Below, piece by piece: positions 41,209-49,434 of a stretch of DNA of 64,000 nucleotides (the first letter of the stretch is position 1; each line of letters starts with the position of its first letter). The notes below the pieces were generated by a model. It did no database searches. It worked only from the letters and a program-made list of their open reading frames with translations, and had not been told where the DNA came from. The DNA is from DASRDB01 sp035652815 (lineage in GTDB: Bacteria > Chloroflexota > Ktedonobacteria > Ktedonobacterales > Ktedonobacteraceae), in the NCBI GenBank assembly GCA_035652815.1, contig DASRDB010000023.1, positions 62,001 to 126,000 of the forward strand, in the 5' to 3' direction. The position numbers and the translations under genes were made by a program.

Positions 41209-42039
41209 GTGAAGCACTTTACCAGTATCGAGAAACTCGACATGGGTATCTTGTACATATTGGAACTCGGATCGAGTTTGTCGGTCCTTTTATTGGCCTT
41301 CGGACTTATAGCGAGTATGGCGAATGTCTTGACGAAAGGCGCGGTACTCACCGACAACATCTTTATGCAGCGGGTATGGGCATGGACGCAGTGTATTGCC
41401 ATCGATGCAAGCGTCGCAGGCACTGTTATTCGCACATTCCGCTACTATCAGGAGGGCGAAAAGGTAAAGACCTGGCTCTATGGATTATTATCTGTACTCC
41501 TTTTATTCACAGCGGCGATTGTTTCCAACATTGAAAGCGTTCAGCAGACTCTTAACCTGACGCTCGATACCGCCTATGTGCATGTGTTTATTCCCGTTGA
41601 GGTGCTTATCTGGATTCGATCAATCGCCATCGTGCTTATCATTGTTGCCCATGCTATGCGGCATGTCCATATGACAAAGCCAGTCCCTACACCACAGCCA
41701 GAGTTGATACAGCAGTCCGCGCCTGGCCTTGTACTTACGCCCGAATTAGTAGAGACGCTGCGGGTGCTGCTGGCGCAAACAACCGTTTCTGAGGAACACC
41801 CGGCAGAGCAGGCATTGCCGCAGCCGAAGTATGAGAAGCGAACTACAAATGAGTCGGCTACAAGCAATGAAGACGAACGGGGAGCAGGGAACTTCGAGCG
41901 TGTGGAACAATACGTAGCGGATCATCCAGATGCAAAAGTCCGTGAGGTTGCCAGGGCTTTGACAATCAGCGTAAGCACCGCCAATAAATGGATGACACGA
42001 GTCAAAGACAAGTGTTTGCGGGAGGACCAGCATGCATAG
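41209..42039 (+). CDS. Membrane protein with a cytosolic C-terminal helix-turn-helix
   Basis: The 276-residue protein starts with GTG. The first 165 residues hold four hydrophobic helices ('SSLSVLLLAFGLIASMANVL', 'CIAIDASVAGTVI', 'GLLSVLLLFTAAIV' and 'WIRSIAIVLIIVAHAM'). A Pro/Gln/Glu-rich linker leads to a C-terminal HTH ('VEQYVADHPDAKVREVARAL', then 'ISVSTANKWMTRVKD'). This is the layout of a membrane-bound transcription factor or a plasmid/element protein. I cannot name the family. It lies between the two dehydrogenase copies. Confidence 0.7.
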   Translation: MKHFTSIEKLDMGILYILELGSSLSVLLLAFGLIASMANVLTKGAVLTDNIFMQRVWAWTQCIAIDASVAGTVIRTFRYYQEGEKVKTWLYGLLSVLLLFTAAIVSNIESVQQTLNLTLDTAYVHVFIPVEVLIWIRSIAIVLIIVAHAMRHVHMTKPVPTPQPELIQQSAPGLVLTPELVETLRVLLAQTTVSEEHPAEQALPQPKYEKRTTNESATSNEDERGAGNFERVEQYVADHPDAKVREVARALTISVSTANKWMTRVKDKCLREDQHA

Positions 42040-42154
42040 TGCGTGAGTAGGGAGTGTAGAGCAGAGACGAATCCGGCTGGGAGTCGTGCTATACTGAACG
42101 GGAGAAAACGCCGGAAAGAATGTTGTCCATGAAGAAAAGACGAGGAGGGATCTC

Positions 42155-43153
42155 ATGCGAGCATTGGTGTGCCGAGAAACTGGTATTATGCTTGATCGCG
42201 ACTATCGGCTGCCAGCTCCGGCAGATGGCGAAGCCCTGATACGTGTCTTGCTGGCAGGGATTTGCAATACCGACCTGGAGATTGTGCGTGGGTATATGGG
42301 CTTTCAGGGGGTGCTGGGCCATGAATTTGTTGGGGTCGTCGAGGCGGTGAACGAAGGCTCCGGTGCCACTCCTCTCACCTCCTTGATCGGCAAGCGCGTG
42401 GTTGGCGAAATCAATGCCGCCTGCCACCGTGCCGATTGTTTTTATTGCCAGCAAAACATGCCCACACATTGCCCCAACCGCAGCACACTGGGTATTGTCA
42501 ATCGTGACGGAGCGTTCGCTGAGTACTTGACGCTGCCGACCAGGAACCTGCACCTGGTACCTGAGAGCGTGAGCGATGAAGAGGCGGTTTTTGTCGAGCC
42601 GTTGGCCGCCAACTTCGAGATACTCGAGCAAGTTCATGTCCAACCCACCGACAGCGTCGTTGTGCTGGGCGACGGCAAAATGGGCCAACTGGCGGCGCAG
42701 GTACTGACATTGAGTGGTTGCGAGGTGACGATGGTGGGCAAGCACGAGGAGAAACTGGCACTGGTAGAAAAGCATGGAGTACATACCTATCTGCTTGATG
42801 ATGCGGAGCGTTTTGCATTAGAGAACGGGCGGCGGGCGGACATCGTTGTGGAGTGTACTGGATCGGCGCAGGGGTTAGAGTTGGCGCTGCGCATAGTACG
42901 AGCCAGAGGAGTGCTTATTCTAAAAAGTACCGTCTCAGGTATGAGTTCGTTACACCTGGCTCCCATCGTGATCGATGAGATTCGCGTGCAGGGATCACGC
43001 TGTGGCCCGTTCGGCCCCGCGCTGCGCGCTTTAAGCCGGAAACTTGTCAATGTACATTCCTTAATTAGTGCGTGTTATGCGCTTGACGAAGGGCCAGCCG
43101 CTTTCAAACGCGCTGAGCAACAGGGCGTGTTGAAAGTGCTTTTAAAACCGTAG
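42155..43153 (+). CDS. Zinc-type MDR alcohol dehydrogenase
   Basis: The 332-residue enzyme has the MDR fold: catalytic-zinc Cys in 'AGICNTDLE', His-Glu in 'LGHEFVGVVEAV', structural-zinc cysteines in 'ACHRADCFYCQQNMPTHC', and the nucleotide-binding loop 'VVVLGDGKMGQLAAQVL' (G-x-G-x-x-G). 'CTGSAQGLELALRIVRARG' and the C-terminal 'GPFGPALRAL' complete it. It oxidises an alcohol or polyol with NAD(P); the substrate is unknown. A GAGGAGGGA site precedes the ATG. It is the intact partner of the truncated gene at 40284-41066. Confidence 0.9.
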   Translation: MRALVCRETGIMLDRDYRLPAPADGEALIRVLLAGICNTDLEIVRGYMGFQGVLGHEFVGVVEAVNEGSGATPLTSLIGKRVVGEINAACHRADCFYCQQNMPTHCPNRSTLGIVNRDGAFAEYLTLPTRNLHLVPESVSDEEAVFVEPLAANFEILEQVHVQPTDSVVVLGDGKMGQLAAQVLTLSGCEVTMVGKHEEKLALVEKHGVHTYLLDDAERFALENGRRADIVVECTGSAQGLELALRIVRARGVLILKSTVSGMSSLHLAPIVIDEIRVQGSRCGPFGPALRALSRKLVNVHSLISACYALDEGPAAFKRAEQQGVLKVLLKP

Positions 43154-43248
43154 GTATTCGTTCTGCCCTCCTATTCCCAGGAACTGACTGCTGCTGTCGA
43201 TCAGCATTATTGGGGAAGTGCAAACACTGCAAGCATTGCTCTCGCTAG

Positions 43249-43374
43249 AGCGAACAGTGTGCGAGAGGGCGAACAGTACACGAGCAGGCGCGAACGCGGA
43301 GCGAACATGTCACAGGAAGTTACCGCGAACATTGGGCGAACAACTATAAGCCCATGAAGGCGAACACGTTCGCC
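43249..43374. repeat. Cluster of GCGAAC repeats (iteron-like)
   Basis: GCGAAC occurs at 43250, 43269, 43290, 43301, 43325, 43336 and 43360, with an inverted GTTCGC at 43368 that forms GGCGAAC-AC-GTTCGCC. Several copies extend to GCGAACA. Pairs are spaced 11 or about 20-24 bases, close to one or two helical turns. The cluster lies in the 438-base gap (43154-43591) before the helicase-associated and Replic_Relax-like genes. I see no ORF in the gap. Confidence 0.75.
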
Positions 43375-43591
43375 CATGTAGAAGATTAATAGACGGTGTA
43401 GCTAGCACTTTAGTGGTGCGCTGGGTACCATGAACGACGTAGAGACAAGAAAAACTGCGCCGATTTCACAGGTTCCAGACGGCATTATAGTCAGTTGGAG
43501 TGTATTGATATTGAAATGCAAATCGCGTGCCCATCCCAGCAATTCGTTGACCGTGTAATGCGAGGCAGCATCTCGGTAGGGCAGGGAAAGA

Positions 43592-44926
43592 ATGACCATG
43601 AATGACCATGAAGCTATCACCCCAGGCAATTCTTATGAGGCAAGGAATGAATGGGCACCCACGGTTCCATCAGTGCCAGCAGAAGCACAGCCGCTGATCC
43701 TGTATGACCTGGCGGCCATTGTCGTGGTAGTACATCAGCAGCGGATTACCCTGACGAGACAGGGAACGGTGACAAAACGATGCGCGAGCCTCTTGCGCCC
43801 ACTGCTACATGGATCGCCCTGGAACGATGAGAGGCGAGAAGATGCCTATGTCAATATGCTCTGCGAGGCGGCGAAGCAGCTTCACTTGATTTACAGCTCT
43901 TTCTCGTATGATGACGACGAAGACAAACCATACTATTGTCCAGCGATCGAGTCGGGGTTGGGCACGTGGTCTCAAATAAACGTGCATGAGCAGGCGAGGC
44001 AGTTTCTTGCCTGGTGGCGGGGCAGTTCGCAATGGCATGATGTCTGGAGTCCTGCCTTCCGGCAGTGGGACAGTCGGGACTGGAATCCTCTCGCAGCTCG
44101 CGGCCTCTTCCTTGACCTGCTCAGCTCTCGCATCTACGTACCCGGGCGCTGGTATTCCATTTCCGCTTTGCTTGATACGATCTGGTCGCGAGGGCCGTAT
44201 GTACTGCGCCCGGCACGCTTGCAGGAAAGTACGCGCACCCAACGTGTCCCTTCCTGGCTGCGGCAATCCTGGGACAGTTGCGAGGGAATCGTGTACCAGG
44301 GCATTCTTTCTTCGACGCTTTCAGAGCTGGGAATCATCTCTACCGACCAACATGCAGGGGATATGAAAACAGGCGTATCTCGTCTCCCCACCCGTTTTGG
44401 CATCACGGAATTTGGAGCGCAAGTGCTTTTCGAGGAGGCCACCGCGTCTACTGCCAGACCTATCAAGGCGCTCGTGGTGCAACCTTCTTTCGAGATGATC
44501 CTGCTCCGGTTCGATCCACCGACTCTTTACCGATTGTTGCCCTTTAGTGAAGTGCAGTTGGTCGAGCAGGTTAGCCGCTTGACCCTGACACAACACTCCG
44601 TCTTGCGAGGAATTGAGAGGGGCATCAGTGTGGACCAGATGCTCGCTCTCCTCAAAGCGTCCAGCAAACAGGCGATACCGCAAAATGTCGCTCGTACTTT
44701 GAGAGACTGGGCAAAAACCTACAAGGAAGCGGAAACGATACAGGTCTTGCTGATCGAAGTGTCGGGCGCGGCGATAGCTGATGAGTTATGTCTCTCTCCT
44801 CATTGGCGAGCATTTGGCCTTGAAAAAATCGCCCCTTGCAGGCTGCTGGCATGGAATGCCCATGATATCTATGCCTTCCGACGGGTCTTACGGAAGGCGG
44901 GATTTGTCCTTCGTGAGGAGAAATGA
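43592..44926 (+). CDS. Helicase-associated (Helicase_C_3/XPB-Ssl2 N-terminal-like) domain protein without a helicase core
   Basis: The 444-residue protein is unusual in its first 290 residues. Residues 300-444 fit the Helicase_C_3 pattern: 'KALVVQPSFEMILLRFDPPT', 'RLTLTQHSVLRGIERGISVD', 'SSKQAIPQNVARTLRDWAKT', then 'LLIEVSGAAIADELCLSP' and the closing 'VLRKAGFVL'. In actinobacteria and in archaeal or XPB-like proteins this module is joined to, or partners, a helicase. No Walker motif is visible here. It may help a helicase load or act as a DNA-binding adaptor. Starts at 43592 and 43598 are both possible. Confidence 0.7.
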   Translation: MTMNDHEAITPGNSYEARNEWAPTVPSVPAEAQPLILYDLAAIVVVVHQQRITLTRQGTVTKRCASLLRPLLHGSPWNDERREDAYVNMLCEAAKQLHLIYSSFSYDDDEDKPYYCPAIESGLGTWSQINVHEQARQFLAWWRGSSQWHDVWSPAFRQWDSRDWNPLAARGLFLDLLSSRIYVPGRWYSISALLDTIWSRGPYVLRPARLQESTRTQRVPSWLRQSWDSCEGIVYQGILSSTLSELGIISTDQHAGDMKTGVSRLPTRFGITEFGAQVLFEEATASTARPIKALVVQPSFEMILLRFDPPTLYRLLPFSEVQLVEQVSRLTLTQHSVLRGIERGISVDQMLALLKASSKQAIPQNVARTLRDWAKTYKEAETIQVLLIEVSGAAIADELCLSPHWRAFGLEKIAPCRLLAWNAHDIYAFRRVLRKAGFVLREEK

Positions 44927-45145
44927 TCAACCAGGAAGCGCAGCGACATGGCGCAAGCCATCGCTCAACGTGTACGAAACGGACTTCGTACCGCTTGTGA
45001 TTCGAATAAACGATCTTTCTCCCCGTCCAATGCGTCTTGAAGAACATGGCTGTACCCCCTCAAAATCCGTGATTTATTTATTCTTTTATGATTTGGATCA
45101 TTGGTGTGTTTTGGAAACAGGACATCAGGAGAGAAAGAGAGATGT

Positions 45146-46198
45146 ATGATGAACTCGGGTCAGTCAGATCACAAAAAGCAGTGGGATTTCTCGACTCATC
45201 AGGGACGACTACAACTCTATTATGAATGGGCTCGTGAGCAAATAGCGCAGGGTCATTTCTCGCTGGCCGAAGAGTATACGCGAGAGGAACGGTGTGTCTT
45301 TCTGGCAGATTGGCTGCGCTGGCTCATTATTCGAGGGAACCTCAATCCGCGCAAGCGTTTACCGCCTTACGAGAAGTTGGCGGCAGTACCACTGCACCTG
45401 GAAAAACAGGAAATCGCACAGGTCATCTGCCAACTGCGCAATGAGCAGCTCCTGCCTCCGCGCAAAGTGCGCAAAGATAAAGGCAGACCGCAGTGGACGG
45501 ACCGTGATCGCTGGCTCTGGGCCTATATTGGATATATGCGGGCCATGCGCTTCGACCAGATCCAGCGGCTGGCAGCGCGATACTCCCCCGAAGAGATCGA
45601 AGGTGGAGTACTCTCGGTCTCACGCACCTCGGAAATCATTGGGCGCTGGGTCGATGAGAAAATCGCCATCTTCCATCCGATCTTCCACGCACAGCCTGGT
45701 TGGTGCTACCTGACGCGACATGGACTCAGAGAGGTAGGGTTCACCTTCCGGGCGGAAGCGCCGTCGGTGCGCTCGTTGGAGCATCTCTACTGGATTAACG
45801 AAGTGCGCATGCACCTGGAGGAAGAATACCAGGAGATGCGCTGGATCAGCGAGCGCACTATTCAGGCACAGCAGGAGCTGCGACAAAAGGGCCGGAGGCT
45901 CAGGCACATCCAGGACGGCATCCTGCTGCTGAAAAATGCCCATGACAAATGGGAGGAGATCGACATCGAGGTCCAGATTTCCCGGCCCTCTCCCGGTGAG
46001 GTTCAAGAGGTGATGAACGACCAGTTCTGGACGGGTAACAGAAACCGCCCATTGCGGTATTACGTGAACCGGCTCTCGCGCGGTGCGGTCAGGTCCGTTT
46101 ACCGGAAAATGGTCAAGGAAAGAAAGGGCATGCGACCGGCGATTGAGATGATCGATCTGGAGAACTGGCAACCTCTGTCACCCGAAGCAGAGGAATAA
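45146..46198 (+). CDS. Replic_Relax (replication-relaxation)-like winged-helix protein
   Basis: The 350-residue protein contains 'DRWLWAYIGYMRAMRFDQIQ', a winged-helix start, then 'YLTRHGLREVGF', 'SLEHLYWINEVRMHLEEEY' and 'IDIEVQISRPSPGEVQEVMN', which match the order of motifs in the Replic_Relax family found on plasmids and integrative elements next to relaxase or replication genes. The start is uncertain (ATG at 45146 or 45149; an open frame reaches 45101). With the upstream repeat cluster it suggests a remnant of a mobile element (inference). Confidence 0.65.
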   Translation: MMNSGQSDHKKQWDFSTHQGRLQLYYEWAREQIAQGHFSLAEEYTREERCVFLADWLRWLIIRGNLNPRKRLPPYEKLAAVPLHLEKQEIAQVICQLRNEQLLPPRKVRKDKGRPQWTDRDRWLWAYIGYMRAMRFDQIQRLAARYSPEEIEGGVLSVSRTSEIIGRWVDEKIAIFHPIFHAQPGWCYLTRHGLREVGFTFRAEAPSVRSLEHLYWINEVRMHLEEEYQEMRWISERTIQAQQELRQKGRRLRHIQDGILLLKNAHDKWEEIDIEVQISRPSPGEVQEVMNDQFWTGNRNRPLRYYVNRLSRGAVRSVYRKMVKERKGMRPAIEMIDLENWQPLSPEAEE

Positions 46199-46297
46199 AT
46201 GCTGCTTCCCTCGGATGCAGCGATCACGCCGTCTTTAAATAGCCATGCTTAAAATCAGTTTTTGCTGATTCGGACTTCGTGCCTGCCACAAAAGCTT

Positions 46298-46326
46298 GAC
46301 AGGTCATACACTGATGCGTATGATAC
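46298..46326 (+). promoter_or_regulatory. Consensus promoter of the DISARM-like operon
   Basis: TTGACA (46298-46303), 17 bases, TATGAT (46321-46326) is nearly the sigma-70 consensus. It implies a transcript starting near 46333 and rules out the earlier in-frame ATGs at 46296-46320 for the helicase gene. Confidence 0.85.
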
Positions 46327-46361
46327 TGGCATTATTTCTCGTAGAAGTGGCGGAACATCGT

Positions 46362-49300
46362 ATGTTTGAAGTTGGGCAGTTGGTGCGCATCCGCGAGCTA
46401 ACCTGGCAGGTGCTGGAGGACCTTGCGGCTTACGCAGGCGGAGACCACGCGCTGCGCGTGCGCGGGATGGAAGGCCGGGCGCGTGGTCTGGAACGCCTTT
46501 TTATTTATCGTCCAGTCGGAGAAGGAAGCGATGCCGCTCTGGGTGACGATAGCGCGGTGGAACTTGTTGTGCCGGTGGCGGCGCCCAAGCTGCCCTGGCA
46601 TCCTGGCACGCCGCCCAGCCAGTGGGAGCGGCTGCACACTGCCTACCGGCTCTCCATCGCGCACAACACCGGCTATTTGCTGGGATTGGCACGCTCGCGG
46701 CTGGTGATCGAACCCTACCAGCTTGCGCCCGTCTTGCAGGTCATGTCCGCGCCGCGCCAGCGATTCTTATTGGCCGAAGACGTGGGCATGGGCAAGACCA
46801 TCGAGGCGGGCCTCATCGCAAGCGAACTGATCGCGCGTGGACGCGGCGACCGCATTCTGATCGTCGTTCCCGCCGCCTTACAGGATCAATGGGCCGATGA
46901 GATGCGCGACAAGTTCGGCCTGGACTTCGCCATCCTGGATAACGACTACCTGCTCAAAGACTTGTTGCCCGCCCTGCCGTCCGGCGCGAACCCCTGGCAC
47001 TACGCCAACCGCGTCATCACCTCCATCGATTTTGCCAAGCAGGAGCGCATCTTGCGCGCCTTGAAGAAGACGCGCTGGGACATCATCATTATCGACGAGG
47101 CGCACTATCTCGCCGAGTCGGGCAGCCCGGTTCGCCCGCTCCGCACGGACCGCAGCCGCTTCGGCGAGGTGCTCGCGCCGCTCTGCGACAGCCTCTTGCT
47201 CCTCACTGCCACGCCCCATGACGGCTATTCACAGGGCTTCTACTCGCTGCTGCGCCTGCTCGATGACGCGCGTTTTGCCAGCGCCGAGGATTTGCGGCGC
47301 GAGGTGGTGGAACAGGTGGTGATCCGCCGTTCCAAGCAGCACATCTTCAACCCCGACGGCACGCCCAGGTTTCATGGCCGCCTCGTGCATCATCTGGAGC
47401 TCTCACTCTCCGATCCCGCAATGTCCGCTGAGCGCAGGCTCTACGAGGCGCTCACCAAATACGTGGCGCGACGCTGGAAGGCACTGCGCGGCAATTCCGA
47501 TCAGCGGGCAACAGTCGGTTTCGCCATGATGCTGCTCAAAAAGCGCCTGGTCAGCTCGCTAGGAGCCATTCGAGCCTCGCTGCGCACCCGCCTGGATGGG
47601 CTGACCGACGAGGCCGTCGCGCCCGATGCCCGGCGCGGACTGCTCGCCTCGTACCGCGCGGGCGTCCCGCTGACCGAGGCGCAGCGTGAACGCATCGAAC
47701 AGCAGCTCGTCGTGCTTGCGCCGGAGCGCGGCCAGGAGGCCATCGAGCGCGAGCGGCGCGAGGTAGAGCGCCTCTTGCGCCTGGCCGAGGCCATCCCGTC
47801 GGAGCAGGATCACAAGGCCGCGCTCCTCAAACGCACCCTGGATCGCTTCTGCTTTGAGCAGGGGCGCAAAGTAATCGTCTTCACCGAGTACAAGGATACC
47901 CTCGATTACCTCCTGGGCTATTTAGAGGAGCGCGGCTACGCCGGGCGCATCGCCATCCTGCACGGCCACCTGAACCGCCAGCAGCGCCTCGCCGCCGAGC
48001 GGCTCTTTCACCAGCCGGAGACGATGGTGCTACTGGCCACCGACGCCGCCAGCGAGGGCCTCAACTTCCAGCAGGGGTGCTGGACGGTCATCCACAATGA
48101 ACTGCCCTGGAACCCGAACCGGCTGGAACAGCGCAACGGGCGCGTCGATCGCTGGGGACAGGCGCACACCGTCGAAGTCTACAACATGCTGCTGCGCGAT
48201 ACCCTGGAAGGGCGCATCCTCACCCTGCTGGAAGAGAAATTGCAGCGCATTCGCAAAGAACTGGGTAACGTCTCCGATGTGCTGAGCGTGACCGGCCCGC
48301 TCGATCTCGACACGCTGCTGATGGACGGCATGGTCGAGACGGAAGAGCGTGCCGAAGAGAGCGTCGTCGTGGAACTCGATGAGCGGATCGAGCAGGCGCT
48401 CAAACAGGGGCAGGAGGCGCTGGATGCCTGCCGCGCCCAGTTCCTTACTGCCCCCGGCGCGTTTGGCCCGGACGATTACCGGCGCGTCGAGGCTGCCGAA
48501 CAATCAACCACGCATGCCCTGCCTGATACCGGGCTGATCGAACAGTTCGCAACGTCTACACTCAGCTTGCTCGGTGGCAGCGCCGTACCGGTCGAAGGGC
48601 TGCCGCACGTCTGGACACTCGATGTGCCGCCGAGCTTGCGCCGCCAGGGGGTGCGCGAACATTATGAGCGTGCTACCTTCGCCCGTGAGATAGCGGTGAG
48701 CGATCGCGAACGCCCTCCTGCCATCGACTTCCTCGCGCTCGGCCATCCTTTGCTTGACGCGCTCATCGCCGCCGTCAAAAGTGACGCACGCGACGGTGGG
48801 CAGCTTGCCGGGCGCATGACCGTGCGCGTACTGGAGGATGTACCGCGCGGCTTCTTGCTCACCTACCTGGGACGCTGGCAGGACCGGCGCGGCGCGCTGG
48901 CAGCGGAAGAGATCGTGCCCGTTTTCCTGCAACTCGACGGTTCACCCGGCTCGCCCGATCAGGCTTCCGCGCTACTGGCAAGGCCCGGCCTGCGGCGCAA
49001 CGCGCCCGCATCCCTGCTGGCCGACGTCTACGAGCCGCTATGGGAAGCGCGGCGCGAACAGGGATACATACTGGCGCAGCAGCGCTGCGCGGAGATGGCC
49101 GAGCGTGTGCGAGCCACGCGGGCACCGCAATTGGAACTGCTGCGTCGTGACATCGAAACCTGGGCAGAGGCACGCCTGCGCTGGGTTGAACGCCTGCTCA
49201 CGGAGCGCGCCGGGCAGGAGGCCGCGCAACTCTCACTCTTCGAGGGAGCGGAACAGGCCCGCGCCCTGGCAGCAGCGGAGACGCGGCGCAGAAACGACCT

Positions 49301-49433
49301 CGCCCGCGAGCGCGAGGTGATCGCGAACCGGCGACAGCAGCGCGAGGCCGAGATCGCCGATATGGAACACATCAGGGCCGCCGCGCCCGAATTGATTGGC
49401 GCGCTGGTGATCGTCCCGGCGGAGGAGTGCTAG
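46362..49433 (+). CDS. drmD: SNF2/HepA-type helicase, DrmD-like (class 1 DISARM)
   Basis: The 1023-residue protein has the SNF2 order: Q-region, Walker A 'AEDVGMGKTIEAG' (Lys145), DEAH box at 245 ('IIIIDEAHYL'), motif III 'LLTATPHDGY' and the second RecA fold with 'KVIVFTEYKDTLDYL', 'LLATDAASEGLNFQ' and the arginine-finger stretch 'PNRLEQRNGRVDRWGQ'. A C-terminal region of about 400 residues is coiled and charged. Class 1 DISARM includes a DrmD helicase of this size next to an adenine methyltransferase, and here the next gene starts two bases after the stop. The start at 46362 is chosen from the promoter at 46298-46326. An RNA-polymerase-recycling HepA is a less likely alternative given the neighbours. 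Confidence 0.85.
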   Translation: MFEVGQLVRIRELTWQVLEDLAAYAGGDHALRVRGMEGRARGLERLFIYRPVGEGSDAALGDDSAVELVVPVAAPKLPWHPGTPPSQWERLHTAYRLSIAHNTGYLLGLARSRLVIEPYQLAPVLQVMSAPRQRFLLAEDVGMGKTIEAGLIASELIARGRGDRILIVVPAALQDQWADEMRDKFGLDFAILDNDYLLKDLLPALPSGANPWHYANRVITSIDFAKQERILRALKKTRWDIIIIDEAHYLAESGSPVRPLRTDRSRFGEVLAPLCDSLLLLTATPHDGYSQGFYSLLRLLDDARFASAEDLRREVVEQVVIRRSKQHIFNPDGTPRFHGRLVHHLELSLSDPAMSAERRLYEALTKYVARRWKALRGNSDQRATVGFAMMLLKKRLVSSLGAIRASLRTRLDGLTDEAVAPDARRGLLASYRAGVPLTEAQRERIEQQLVVLAPERGQEAIERERREVERLLRLAEAIPSEQDHKAALLKRTLDRFCFEQGRKVIVFTEYKDTLDYLLGYLEERGYAGRIAILHGHLNRQQRLAAERLFHQPETMVLLATDAASEGLNFQQGCWTVIHNELPWNPNRLEQRNGRVDRWGQAHTVEVYNMLLRDTLEGRILTLLEEKLQRIRKELGNVSDVLSVTGPLDLDTLLMDGMVETEERAEESVVVELDERIEQALKQGQEALDACRAQFLTAPGAFGPDDYRRVEAAEQSTTHALPDTGLIEQFATSTLSLLGGSAVPVEGLPHVWTLDVPPSLRRQGVREHYERATFAREIAVSDRERPPAIDFLALGHPLLDALIAAVKSDARDGGQLAGRMTVRVLEDVPRGFLLTYLGRWQDRRGALAAEEIVPVFLQLDGSPGSPDQASALLARPGLRRNAPASLLADVYEPLWEARREQGYILAQQRCAEMAERVRATRAPQLELLRRDIETWAEARLRWVERLLTERAGQEAAQLSLFEGAEQARALAAAETRRRNDLAREREVIANRRQQREAEIADMEHIRAAAPELIGALVIVPAEEC

Positions 49434-49434
49434 C

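Noticed and set aside
43249..43374. GCGAAC cluster as a CRISPR array
   Set aside because: Repeats are only 6-7 bases with irregular spacing and no spacer structure.
46362..49433. RapA/HepA RNA-polymerase recycling factor
   Set aside because: The SNF2 core is similar, but its two-base spacing to the methyltransferase gene and the downstream helicase and PLD genes argue for DrmD.
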